22,311 nucleotides of DNA from a virus, in IMG/VR virus record IMGVR_UViG_3300046459_000155, positions 1-22,311 of that record; one strand, given 5' to 3'. The notes under the pieces were generated by a model. That model was not told the DNA's origin, ran no database searches, and saw only the letters and a list, made by a program, of their open reading frames with translations. The position numbers were made by a program, and so were the translations under genes. Below, one piece after another: positions 13,564 to 21,209 of the stretch; within the stretch, counting starts at the first letter, position 1, and every line of letters begins with the position of its first letter.

Positions 13564-14147
13564 TGGGTCTAGTCATGTTGGAAGGCGTCGCGACGATCGT
13601 GCGCGCACGCCCGTCCGCGGCGACGGTGCGACGGTGCGCGCTCGAGCTCGGCCTGTCCGACCACGATGCGGAGCTCTATCTGCGCGGTGTGGCCGGCGGC
13701 GCCGGCTTCACTGACACGCTCGAGCTCGCCGTCCTGAACCATGTGATGGGCAAAGGCACGTTCACGCCGAACGCCCAGACGTGGATCGGACTCAGCTCGA
13801 CGACGCCGACCGAGGCGGGTGGCACGTTCACCGAACCGTCCGGCGGCGCGTACGCGCGTCCCGCGACGCAAGGCACGACGGCGACCGGCGCAGCATGGAA
13901 CACCGCCACCGCCACCGCACCCGCGTACGTCGACAACTCGGGGGTGATCACGTTCCCGACCGCATCCGCGGACTGGGTCGCCGGCGCGAACCTCACCTAT
14001 TTCGGCGGGTTCACCGCCCTCACCGCCGGGACCCTCCACTGGTTCGGGCTGCTCACCACCCCCAAACCGGTCCTCAACGGTGACACCGCGTCGTTTGCGG
14101 CCGGCGGGATCCGCGTCCAGATGGGCGACCCGCTCGACACCTACTGA
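13563..14147 (+). CDS. Tail fibre/tip protein, 194 aa
   Basis: The ATG overlaps the tape-measure stop. After about 55 residues of mainly helical sequence (SAATVRRCALELGLSDHDAE) it contains a domain often found in phage tail proteins: ELAVLNHVMGKGTFTPNAQT followed by WIGLSSTTPTEAGGT and a GGAYARPA strand. In relatives this reads LLNHVFGxxxYTPPATVYVGL...GGGYARQA. The C-terminal part is beta-rich (GVITFPTASADWVAG, LTYFGGF). It should be a distal-tail or baseplate-attached structural protein. The usual distal tail (Dit-like) gene is not evident here. Confidence 0.72.
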   Translation: MGLVMLEGVATIVRARPSAATVRRCALELGLSDHDAELYLRGVAGGAGFTDTLELAVLNHVMGKGTFTPNAQTWIGLSSTTPTEAGGTFTEPSGGAYARPATQGTTATGAAWNTATATAPAYVDNSGVITFPTASADWVAGANLTYFGGFTALTAGTLHWFGLLTTPKPVLNGDTASFAAGGIRVQMGDPLDTY

Positions 14148-14926
14148 TGACGACGCCGATCCCTGTCCCGACTGCAACCGGCGCGCGCGGCGCGATGACA
14201 CTCGCCACCCGTCTCGCCGGCCGGGCGCCGACCGCCGACTCGGCGAAAGGCACGCTCACGACCGTCGCCGGGGGTGCGTGGACTCCCGCGTCGATCGCCG
14301 GTCTCGTCGCTTGGTACGACGCGTCAAACGCCGCGAGCATCACCGCGAGCGCAGGGAACGTCAGTCAGTGGAACACGCTCGGCGGATCGGCGGCCGGCGC
14401 GCACCTGGTCCAGGCGACGAGCACGAACCAACCGAAGACCGGGACCCGCACGATCAACGCCAAGAACGTCATCGACTGCGACGGGTCGAACGACTGGATG
14501 GCCGTCACGTTCACGACCATCGCGCAGCCCTACACGGTTCTCATGGTCGTCGTGTCCGACTCGGCGTCGGCCGGGACGTTCCACGACTCGAACGACGCCG
14601 CGTCACGCGGTCAGGATTTCATTTCTTCATCGCAGCTCGCCTTGTATGCCGGGTCGGTCGTCAACTCCGGCCATGCGATGGGCACGGTGGCGTTCCAATT
14701 CGTGTCGGTGTTCAACGGTGCGAGCTCGGTCGCCTACAAGAACGGCACCGCCGGCTCGACTGTGAACCCGGGCGCCCAGACTTTGCACGGTCTGACGATC
14801 GGTGCCGACTCGAGCCGCGCGGGACCACTTGACGGTGCGTATGGCGAGATCGTCATCGTCTCCGGTGTCATCCCGTCAGGGGACCGCACGAGCTGGAACA
14901 CGTACTGCGCACGGTGGGGTCTCTGA
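14147..14926 (+). CDS. LamG/concanavalin-like tail protein, 259 aa
   Basis: The ATG overlaps the upstream stop. Residues 7-40 carry two copies of the APTATxAR-type motif (VPTATGARGAM, LAGRAPTADSAKG), as in the long fusion at 8372. From residue 44 on it is a carbohydrate-binding-type jelly roll: IAGLVAWYDASNAASIT, SQWNTLGG, KTGTRTINAKNVIDCDGSND, PYTVLMVVVSDS and GLTIGADSSRAGPLDGAYGE. This is the common LamG-like fold found on tail fibres and surface proteins that bind glycans. It probably helps recognise the host envelope. Confidence 0.8.
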   Translation: MTTPIPVPTATGARGAMTLATRLAGRAPTADSAKGTLTTVAGGAWTPASIAGLVAWYDASNAASITASAGNVSQWNTLGGSAAGAHLVQATSTNQPKTGTRTINAKNVIDCDGSNDWMAVTFTTIAQPYTVLMVVVSDSASAGTFHDSNDAASRGQDFISSSQLALYAGSVVNSGHAMGTVAFQFVSVFNGASSVAYKNGTAGSTVNPGAQTLHGLTIGADSSRAGPLDGAYGEIVIVSGVIPSGDRTSWNTYCARWGL

Positions 14927-15357
14927 TGGCGTGGGCGTACTTCCAGAACCAGGCCGCACTCGACGGCTACCAGAACGCGGTCTGCGCCGATCAGGCGATC
15001 CCGCACGCCGGATACAACCAGGCGTCGGGTGCGGCGGCGATCCTCGACTGTTGGACCGACGCGTTCGTCGCACCGATCCAGCTGCGCGGGCAAGGCAACG
15101 TGCGGACGTGGGCCGCGCAGATCCCTGATGCGCATGTTGCGCAGTACGACCCGGTGCTCGGGATCACCGTCCCGGATTCGGCGGTCGTGTTCGGTGTCGC
15201 CGCGAACGGTCTCCCGGACGGGACGGTCACCGTCCAAGGGACGACGTACACGCTCGAGCCGAACACGCTCACCTACAAGAAGACGAAACCGGCGACGTGG
15301 ACCGACCCGCACACCGGCAAGAAATATGACACGGCGACCGGCGCGGAGGTTCCCTGA
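14926..15357 (+). CDS. Hypothetical tail-associated protein, 143 aa
   Basis: The ATG at 14926 overlaps the LamG gene stop and is preferred to the in-frame start at 14914. The first half is Ala/Gln-rich and helical (AYFQNQAALDGYQNAVCADQ), with Cys residues at about 20 and 43. The second half is beta-rich (VLGITVPDSAVVFGV, GTVTVQGTTYTLEPNTLTY) and ends in a His/Lys segment. No family is recognised. It lies between two adhesin-type genes, so a virion tail role is likely. A GGAGG precedes the next gene inside its last codons. Confidence 0.65.
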   Translation: MAWAYFQNQAALDGYQNAVCADQAIPHAGYNQASGAAAILDCWTDAFVAPIQLRGQGNVRTWAAQIPDAHVAQYDPVLGITVPDSAVVFGVAANGLPDGTVTVQGTTYTLEPNTLTYKKTKPATWTDPHTGKKYDTATGAEVP

Positions 15358-16865
15358 TGCCGACGAGCTTCCCCGGTGCGATCGACGTGTTCCCGTCGGC
15401 GGCGACTCTCGCCGCCCATACCCTCGCCACCGATCAGCACGGTGATCTGCACGGCAATCTCGGCGACGCGCTCACCGCAGTCGAGAAGGTCATCGGCGGC
15501 CCGACCTGGATCAACGTCAAAGGGCACGGCGGCGCCAAAGGTGACGGGACGACCGACGACACCGCCGCCATACAGAGCGCGGTGAACGCGGCGATCGCGG
15601 TCAAGGGCGTCGTCTACTTCCCGCCCGGCACCTACCTCTGCGGGGCGCTCACCACCCTCACATCGTCCGGGTTGACGCTCCAGGGTGCAGGCCGGTACGC
15701 GACGACGATCAAGGCCACGGCGACGACGTGGATCACGTTCGACACGTTCAACGCGTCGCCGGCGTCGTATTACGGCGCCTACGACACGCTCATCATCAGC
15801 GATATGACGCTCGACGGCCAGCAGTTCGCCACCGCGGAAGGGTCACGGACGCGTCGCGCGATCACCGATAACGGCAGCGGCAACATCCGGCTCGAGAACG
15901 TGTGGTTCTTCGGCTGGCAGTACGGCCTCAAGGCGAACTACGGGTCGGACTTCACAACGGGGACCGGCACCACGTTCTATTACTGCGACGTCGGCGCGTA
16001 TCTCGGCCCAGGTTCCGACCAGGGCGTGTGGACGGCGAGCACGTTCGCAACCTGCCGCGAGGGAATGGTCACCGACGGGGTGCAGCACCTCAACCTGGTC
16101 GCTTGCACGTTCGCCGACAACGCGCTTGTCGACTTCCAAGCCGAGTTGCTCGCCGCGCCGCGTGGTGGGCTCGCCGCGGGCGCGGGCGGAGCGTTAGTGC
16201 AAGGGAACACGACGCTCACGAATTGTTGGTTCGAGTCTGGCGCGGCGGGCACGAACCGCAAGCCCACCAACGGGCATATCCACACCTACTCCAACGTCGC
16301 GAACGACCTCCCTCGCGGCATCCACGTCAACGGTGCTCATTGTGTCGCTGGCGGATCGGGGACGAAATACCCGTTCTTCTATATGGAGACCGGCCGGTTC
16401 ATGACGTTGTCGGACCTGGCGATCGCCGGGAACCAACTTTCGTCTGCGGTCAAACGGGGCACAAGCGCCGCCTATATGCGCCAGTATCGGACCCGCACGA
16501 TCGACGGGTATACGGCCGTCCCGTGGTGGGAGAACCAAGATAACTCTTGTCGCGGCGAGGGTCTCGGCGGCGAAGTCACCACGTTCACGAACGCGGACAC
16601 GACCCCGTCGGTGGCGGTCGGCTCGGACCAGTCGGGTGCGTCGTCACACGAGATGTTCAAGGCGGCGAATACCGGCGCGACGCTGATCACGACGTTCGAC
16701 GACGGCTATAGCGGCCAGGTGATCACCGTCGTCTGCACGAACGCCAACACGACGTTTGTCAACGGCACACCGTTGAAAACCAGGACGGGTGCGAACGTGA
16801 CCGGCGTGGCGAATGGCGCGTACCAGTTCGTCTACGACGGTACGACGTGGTTCCAGGCGTCGTGA
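15357..16865 (+). CDS. Pectate-lyase-like tailspike, candidate depolymerase, 502 aa
   Basis: The ATG overlaps the previous stop and has GGAGG about 8 nt upstream. After a short N-terminal attachment region, residues 50-80 show the diagnostic start of the pectate-lyase-3 beta-helix family: INVKGHGGAKGDGTTDDTAA, then a helix IQSAVNAAIA, YFPPGTYL and LTLQGAGRYAT. The middle is a right-handed parallel beta-helix (repeating short strands such as LIISDMTLDGQQF, NIRLENVWFFG, LNLVACTFADN). The C-terminus (TTFDDGYSGQVITVVCTNAN) resembles a small trimerising beta domain. Such spikes bind and often cleave capsular or wall polysaccharides. Catalytic residues cannot be fixed from sequence alone. Confidence 0.87.
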   Translation: MPTSFPGAIDVFPSAATLAAHTLATDQHGDLHGNLGDALTAVEKVIGGPTWINVKGHGGAKGDGTTDDTAAIQSAVNAAIAVKGVVYFPPGTYLCGALTTLTSSGLTLQGAGRYATTIKATATTWITFDTFNASPASYYGAYDTLIISDMTLDGQQFATAEGSRTRRAITDNGSGNIRLENVWFFGWQYGLKANYGSDFTTGTGTTFYYCDVGAYLGPGSDQGVWTASTFATCREGMVTDGVQHLNLVACTFADNALVDFQAELLAAPRGGLAAGAGGALVQGNTTLTNCWFESGAAGTNRKPTNGHIHTYSNVANDLPRGIHVNGAHCVAGGSGTKYPFFYMETGRFMTLSDLAIAGNQLSSAVKRGTSAAYMRQYRTRTIDGYTAVPWWENQDNSCRGEGLGGEVTTFTNADTTPSVAVGSDQSGASSHEMFKAANTGATLITTFDDGYSGQVITVVCTNANTTFVNGTPLKTRTGANVTGVANGAYQFVYDGTTWFQAS

Positions 16866-16869
16866 ACCG

Positions 16870-18267
16870 ATGGCTGATGCGTTCCAAGTCTTCCGACCGA
16901 TCGCCGGCAAGGCGCCGACTGCGACCGGTGGACGGGCGACGTTCGCGCCGCCGGCCGGTCTCGTCGCCGGGTTCAACGACCCGCACGTCGCATTCAACGA
17001 CCCGCGGGTCACGTTCAACGGTGAGGCGATGCCGCCGGTCGAGACGATCGGCCCGATCGCTGACGTCGCCGTGCATGTTGCGTTCTGCTACTACCCCGAA
17101 GACGTCCCCGTCGCCCGCTACGACATTGCGCTCTATGACGTCGACGCTTACGCCGGCCCGCCGACGTGCGAAGACGTGAGCTGCAACATGCGGTCCTACA
17201 GCTCGAACGTCGGCCGTGACCTGCCGCTCGAACGGTTCCGGACCGGCACCGCGACGCTCGTGCTCGACGACCCCGACGGCCGCTACTCGCCCTGGCGGAC
17301 CGCCGGCGTCCCGGAGACGTTCTCTGGGATCCGCCCGGGGATCGACGTCGAGGTCTGGGTCGAGGTCGGCCCCTGGACCTACCCGCGCTTCACGGGCCGG
17401 GTTACCAAGATCAGGGACCTGTTCAAGACGACCGGGCACCACGAGGTCGCCTTCGATTGTGCCGACGGCCTGTCCCTGTTGGCCGCGTACGACGGCGTCG
17501 AGCAGTCGCCGGTCGGTGCGGGTGAGACGTCCGGGACCCGCATCGCGAGGATCGCCGACAACGCCGGCTACGACCGGCCCCGCCGCCTCGACGCCGGCGC
17601 CGTCACCCTCCAAGCGACCACCCTCGCCAAGAACGCGCTCGACGAGGCCGGCCTGGTCTGCGACACCGAGCTCGGCGTCCTGTTCTGCGACCAGGACGGC
17701 ACGCTCGTGCACCGGGACCGCAACGCGCTCGTCGACGACCCGCACTACACACAGATCCAGGCGACATTCGGGGAGGTCGAACCCGAGCTCTGCTACCAGG
17801 CGATCACCCCCGCGTCCGACACCGACAAGGTCAAGAACGTCGTCTCGATCGCGCCCGAGGGTGGCACCGCAGTCACCCTCGAAGACACGCGATCGAGCGC
17901 GCTCTACGGGCGGTCCACCTATCGGCGGTTCGATCTGATCCACGACGACCCCGCACAGTCCGCGGTGATCGCCGGGCGGCATCTCGATTTCTATGCGTAC
18001 GCGGCGAACCGCATCGAGCAGCTCGAGCCGGTCGTCAACGCCGACACGCTCGTCCAGCTGTTGCCGTTGTTCCTGTTGTCGCGGATCCAGGTCCGACGCC
18101 GCGCCGAGGGGTTCCAGATCGTCGCCGACCTGCAGATCGAAGCAATCAAAGAGCAGATCACCCCGAAGACGTGGACGCTCGAGTACACGACGTTCAGCGC
18201 GGACGCAGTGTTCGACGTCGGCCGTTACGACGTCGACAACTACGACACCGCGCTCTACGGCTACTAG
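16870..18267 (+). CDS. Minor tail protein (tail-tip hub-like), 465 aa
   Basis: The ATG at 16870, five bases after the tailspike stop, is preferred to an overlapping upstream start at 16813. Residues 8-25 contain the shared motif FRPIAGKAPTATGGRA. The body resembles actinophage minor tail proteins: RDLPLERFRTGTATLVLDDP and DGRYSPW early on, FTGRVTKIRD, the strand HEVAFDCADGLSLLA, and a later IQATFGEVEPELCYQAI region. Two related phrases rich in YD occur, ARYDIALYDVDAY near residue 80 and GRYDVDNYDTALYGY at the C-terminus. It is probably part of the tail tip or baseplate to which fibres attach. Confidence 0.77.
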   Translation: MADAFQVFRPIAGKAPTATGGRATFAPPAGLVAGFNDPHVAFNDPRVTFNGEAMPPVETIGPIADVAVHVAFCYYPEDVPVARYDIALYDVDAYAGPPTCEDVSCNMRSYSSNVGRDLPLERFRTGTATLVLDDPDGRYSPWRTAGVPETFSGIRPGIDVEVWVEVGPWTYPRFTGRVTKIRDLFKTTGHHEVAFDCADGLSLLAAYDGVEQSPVGAGETSGTRIARIADNAGYDRPRRLDAGAVTLQATTLAKNALDEAGLVCDTELGVLFCDQDGTLVHRDRNALVDDPHYTQIQATFGEVEPELCYQAITPASDTDKVKNVVSIAPEGGTAVTLEDTRSSALYGRSTYRRFDLIHDDPAQSAVIAGRHLDFYAYAANRIEQLEPVVNADTLVQLLPLFLLSRIQVRRRAEGFQIVADLQIEAIKEQITPKTWTLEYTTFSADAVFDVGRYDVDNYDTALYGY

Positions 18268-18276
18268 GAGTAACCC

Positions 18277-18912
18277 ATGGCACGCCTCGCCGATACCGTC
18301 CCGAACACGCCGATCCTTTCGGCGTGGCACAACACGAACCGCGACCGCACGGTCGTCCCGTTCGTCAACGCCGCCGAACGTGCCACCCAGTGGGTCACCC
18401 CGGGTGCGGGCGCGACGTCGTACCTCCAAGACGTCAACAGCTTGGAAGTGTTCAACGGCACCGCGTGGGTCCCCGTCCCGACCTCACCCGCCGCCTACCA
18501 GACCTGGACGCCGACGTGGTTCGGTGCCGGCGCCGCGATCGGCAATTCGAGTGTCGTCGCCCGCTATCAACGTCTCGGCCGCCAGATCACCGGCTACCTC
18601 GAGATCGGTCTCGGCTCCAGCTCGATCATGGCCACCGACCAGCTCGCCATCGCCCTGCCGACGCCGGCGTATGTGGCCGGGAGCGTCGCGGTCGCGATCG
18701 GTGCGGCCGCCTACTGGAAGAGCGCCGTCCGGTATCCCGGCTCCGCCGACATTCACCTGGGCACGCCGTCCCGAATGCGACTGTTCACCGCGTTCTACGG
18801 GGTCGGCGGGTTCGTGTTCGACGACGCCGTCCGCACCAACAGCCCATTCGCATGGTCGCCGGCGGCGACTGACCGCATCACCGTCGAGTTCTCCTATGAG
18901 GCGGCAACATGA
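18277..18912 (+). CDS. Tail fibre protein, 211 aa
   Basis: The ATG is preceded by GGAGT about 6 nt upstream. The first 65 residues contain a fibre-type attachment region ending in LEVFNGTAWVPVP, a phrase seen in many phage fibres. The rest is a beta-rich tip: YQTWTPTWFGAGAAIGNSSV, ARYQRLGRQITGYLEIGLGS, LAIALPTPAYV and FDDAVRTNSPFAWSPAATD. This QxWTPTxxG...G.Y.r.G..v pattern is common in trimeric receptor-binding tips. It is the last tail gene before lysis, the usual place for a receptor-binding fibre. Confidence 0.75.
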   Translation: MARLADTVPNTPILSAWHNTNRDRTVVPFVNAAERATQWVTPGAGATSYLQDVNSLEVFNGTAWVPVPTSPAAYQTWTPTWFGAGAAIGNSSVVARYQRLGRQITGYLEIGLGSSSIMATDQLAIALPTPAYVAGSVAVAIGAAAYWKSAVRYPGSADIHLGTPSRMRLFTAFYGVGGFVFDDAVRTNSPFAWSPAATDRITVEFSYEAAT

Positions 18913-19622
18913 GCGAACCTCGCTATCCCGGCGCCCAGTGGATCCCCGGCCGCAACGCCGGCTACAACGCCGGCCACTCGAACATGCACGCCGCGATCTG
19001 CCATTTCACCGTCGGGGTCAATTCGACTGGGATCGGCCGCGACGGCTATTTCCACTGGCTCGTCGCCCGCGACGGCCGGATCCAACAATTCGCCGAGGCT
19101 GACGCCGTGACGTGGCATGCCGGTGAGGCGAACCGGGTCGGCCCCGGCATCGAGATCGAGCACCTACCCGGTGTCGACGACGACGTGTTCACCGACGCGG
19201 CACGCGACGCGACCAGTGGACTGATCCACTGGCTGCGCGACGAATGGGGCATCCCGCTCGACTACTGGGACGGCGACCGCATCCCGCCGAGCTCCATGCG
19301 CGGGTTCGTCGCACACCGTTCCGTTGAACAGTCCGAACGCCACGCGGACTATTGGCCGCGCGCCGATTGGGACCGCATGGTCTCCGGCACTCCGCCGGCG
19401 CCACCATCTGAGGAGGATCGGATGCAGCCCGAGTTCATGGCCAATCGCGACGGTGTCGTGTACGTCTACGACGCCAACACGCACACGAAAACCCGTGTCG
19501 GCGACCCTGACGCCTACTACGCCATCGCCGCGGTCTGGTCGCTGCACGGCGTCGGCACCAACATCGCGTCGAACGACACGACCGAGATCATCTTGCGCGA
19601 CGCCGTCGAGATCCACGGCTAG
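18909..19622 (+). CDS. Endolysin, N-acetylmuramoyl-L-alanine amidase, 237 aa
   Basis: This is an Amidase_2-type zinc amidase cutting the bond between MurNAc and the stem peptide. Residues 20-155 form the catalytic domain. Likely zinc ligands are His32 (AICHFTVG), His136 (FVAHRSV) and Asp147 (RHADYWP). WHAG (69-72) and GIEIEH (80-85) are also typical. A Pro/Glu linker (TPPAPPSEED) leads to a C-terminal domain of about 66 residues (QPEFMANRDGVVYVYDAN..., YYAIAAVWSLHG) that should bind the cell wall. There is no signal peptide, so release depends on the holins downstream. The ATG overlaps the fibre stop. A strong internal start at 19422 could make the wall-binding domain separately. Confidence 0.92.
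   Translation: MSEPRYPGAQWIPGRNAGYNAGHSNMHAAICHFTVGVNSTGIGRDGYFHWLVARDGRIQQFAEADAVTWHAGEANRVGPGIEIEHLPGVDDDVFTDAARDATSGLIHWLRDEWGIPLDYWDGDRIPPSSMRGFVAHRSVEQSERHADYWPRADWDRMVSGTPPAPPSEEDRMQPEFMANRDGVVYVYDANTHTKTRVGDPDAYYAIAAVWSLHGVGTNIASNDTTEIILRDAVEIHG
19422..19622 (+). CDS. Internal in-frame start: separate wall-binding domain, 66 aa
   Basis: ATG at 19422 is codon 172 of the endolysin, preceded by AGGAGG at 19411-19416 with 5-nt spacing, one of the best Shine-Dalgarno sequences in the genome. It falls exactly at the boundary between linker and C-terminal domain. Several known endolysins, for example Lys170 and CD27L, use such internal starts to add free binding domains to the enzyme complex. 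The product would be the 66-residue wall-binding domain alone. Confidence 0.5.
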   Translation: MQPEFMANRDGVVYVYDANTHTKTRVGDPDAYYAIAAVWSLHGVGTNIASNDTTEIILRDAVEIHG

Positions 19623-19634
19623 AGACCGCCGGGT

Positions 19635-19853
19635 GTGCGCTCGACGCGTGAGATCGTCCTCATCATCTTCGCGGCGACGGTCGGCGCCGTCCTGGTCCTC
19701 ACCGTCGGCGGCCTGTTGACGATCGAACTCGTGCACCCCGAGGCCGACACCGGCCCTGGTCTCGAGGCGGCATGGAACGTCGCTTCGCTGATGCTCGGCG
19801 GCATCACCGGCTACCTGTTCGCGATCCGACGCAAGAACGGCAACGGCCACTGA
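19635..19853 (+). CDS. Holin candidate, two membrane spans, 72 aa
   Basis: The GTG at 19635 lies 12 bases after the endolysin stop. The first segment, residues 7-31, is strongly hydrophobic (IVLIIFAATVGAVLVLTVGGLL). A short acidic loop follows (HPEADTGPG), then a second segment at about 46-64 (VASLMLGGITGYLFAI) and a basic tail (RRKNGNGH). This two-span shape and the place right after the endolysin are standard for actinophage holins, which form the hole in the membrane that lets the endolysin out. The stop is followed directly by another small membrane gene. Confidence 0.75.
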   Translation: MRSTREIVLIIFAATVGAVLVLTVGGLLTIELVHPEADTGPGLEAAWNVASLMLGGITGYLFAIRRKNGNGH

Positions 19854-19970
19854 ATGGACGATGACGACCCATGGCGCCTCTGGCACGAGGCGCTGATCTG
19901 TCTCTACCTGGCGCTCGCGATGTTCGGCATCGGCGCCGCGATCGTGTTCGTCTGGTCGGTCCTCACCTGA
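19854..19970 (+). CDS. Single-span membrane protein of the lysis cassette, 38 aa
   Basis: The ATG at 19854 follows the holin stop with no gap. The 38-residue product is acidic at the start (MDDDDPWRLWHE) and then has one hydrophobic segment (ALICLYLALAMFGIGAAIVF) ending VWSVLT. With the two-span protein before it, this looks like a holin/antiholin or accessory lysis pair. Codon use and tight spacing support a real gene although it is very short. It ends one base before the convergent integrase stop, so the two opposing units meet with no intergenic terminator space. Confidence 0.6.
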   Translation: MDDDDPWRLWHEALICLYLALAMFGIGAAIVFVWSVLT

Positions 19971-19971
19971 G

Positions 19972-20841
19972 CTAGGCGGCGTCGTAGGCGCGCCCTTCCA
20001 TCGCGTCGCGGAGCCGGCCGAGCGACGCGCGTCGGAGATAGATCGCGGTCGTGGCGAGCTGACGATGGCCGAGCATGTCCTGGACGGCCCGGAGGTCTTT
20101 GGATTGCTCGAGGACGTCGCTGGCGGCGGTGTGACGCAGCGCATGAGCCGAGACGCCATCACGGGCGACGAGCTTGATCCCCGCGGCGCGCATCCATTCG
20201 CTGACCATTCCCGAGATCGTGTCCGGACGCAGCGCGCGCGGGGTCCGGTAGGAACGAATCAACGGCCCCCGCGGTGTCGGCCACTCGCGCAGGTACTCGG
20301 CGAGAGCGCGCGTGACATCGGCGACGACGGGCAGCTCCCGGTCGCGGGAGCCTTTCCCGTGCACTAACAGGACACCGGCACGGCGGGACCAGTCCTCGAC
20401 GTGGAGGCGGGCGACTTCACTGCACCGCAGTCCGAGCCCGACTTGGAGCCACACGATCGCCCGCGCGCGGGCGTCGGGGCACACGTCCAACAGCATGGCG
20501 ACCTGGTCACGATCAAGCGCCCGTGGAACCGCATCGGGCACCTTGATGCGTTCGACGTCGTCGGTCGGGTTCGTCGCGATGACGTGCTGGCGGACCAGCC
20601 AGTGCGAGAAGCCTCTCAGCGCACTGAGGTCACCCCGGCGGGTGGCTGCAGTCAGGTAACCGCGGGATTCGAGCCACGCTTCGATGTCGTCGGACTGGAG
20701 CTCTCGGAGTGGTTGGTCGCCGTAGAACAGGGCGAAGCCGCGCAGACTCGACCGGTAGTTGCGTGCAGTCATCGGGTGCATCTGGTGACGCCGCACCCGT
20801 TCGGAAAGCCAGGCTTCTGCGTATTCGAGCATGTTTGTCAT
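19972..20841 (-). CDS. int: Tyrosine integrase, short arm-less type, 289 aa
   Basis: This site-specific recombinase integrates the phage into the host chromosome. All catalytic residues are present: Arg139 (GLGLRCSEVARL), Lys163 (HGKGSRDREL), His233 and Arg236 (HALRHTAASD), His259 (LGHRQLATTAIYL) and Tyr268. The protein begins directly with the SAM-like core-binding domain (EYAEAWLSERV, MTARNYRSSLRGF); no separate arm-type DNA-binding domain precedes it, as in Brujita-type integrases. It ends GRAYDAA, an ssrA-like non-polar tail. It lies 11 bases after the repressor on the same strand, so both are probably on one leftward message. No excisionase is evident. Confidence 0.93.
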   Translation of the reverse strand: MTNMLEYAEAWLSERVRRHQMHPMTARNYRSSLRGFALFYGDQPLRELQSDDIEAWLESRGYLTAATRRGDLSALRGFSHWLVRQHVIATNPTDDVERIKVPDAVPRALDRDQVAMLLDVCPDARARAIVWLQVGLGLRCSEVARLHVEDWSRRAGVLLVHGKGSRDRELPVVADVTRALAEYLREWPTPRGPLIRSYRTPRALRPDTISGMVSEWMRAAGIKLVARDGVSAHALRHTAASDVLEQSKDLRAVQDMLGHRQLATTAIYLRRASLGRLRDAMEGRAYDAA

Positions 20842-20852
20842 GCCCGTGGACG

Positions 20853-21209
20853 CTATGCCGCTTGCGCGAATGGCCGTAGTTCACCCGCCGTAAACCATGC
20901 GTTCTTCGGTCTACGTCCTCGCTTGATCATCCCGAGCAACGCGGCGGGCACGTCATCGGGGTCGAGGTCGAGATCGGCGGGGTCGACGCCGTAGATCACG
21001 CATGCGATGTACGCGGTGCCGCGCGCGCTGCGGTTCGGTGGCGGGCCTTCGCGTTTCTCCATCCGGCTCAATGCCGACGCTGACGTGAGCTTGTAGCGCG
21101 AGACCGCTTCCGCGGCGACCTCGAGCTTGTAGCCGGCGACGTCTTCGCGGGCGCGGCGGAACTTCGATCCCCACGGTTCCGGGGGTAGGGGCAATGGACG
21201 TCCAGCCAT
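20853..21209 (-). CDS. Immunity repressor, HTH, 118 aa
   Basis: Residues 15-62 form a helix-turn-helix region of the actinophage immunity-repressor type (KFRRAREDVAG, LEVAAEAVSRY, SASALSRMEKREGPP), followed by AYIACVIYGVDPADLDL, a characteristic phrase of this group. It should keep lytic promoters off in the prophage. The ATG at 21209 is chosen over the in-frame ATG at 21218 because TAATAT (21222-21217, minus strand) forms a -10 box that would place the transcript start at the 21209 ATG, giving a leaderless message. The C-terminus (WFTAGELRPFAQAA) ends in two alanines. The gene is transcribed toward integrase and diverges from the Cro-like gene, the layout of integration-dependent immunity systems. 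Confidence 0.8.
   Translation of the reverse strand: MAGRPLPLPPEPWGSKFRRAREDVAGYKLEVAAEAVSRYKLTSASALSRMEKREGPPPNRSARGTAYIACVIYGVDPADLDLDPDDVPAALLGMIKRGRRPKNAWFTAGELRPFAQAA

Noticed and set aside
16759-18429. Leftward ORF of 556 codons across the minor tail gene
   Set aside because: Antisense shadow of 16870-18267; its composition mirrors GC-rich third positions of the real gene.
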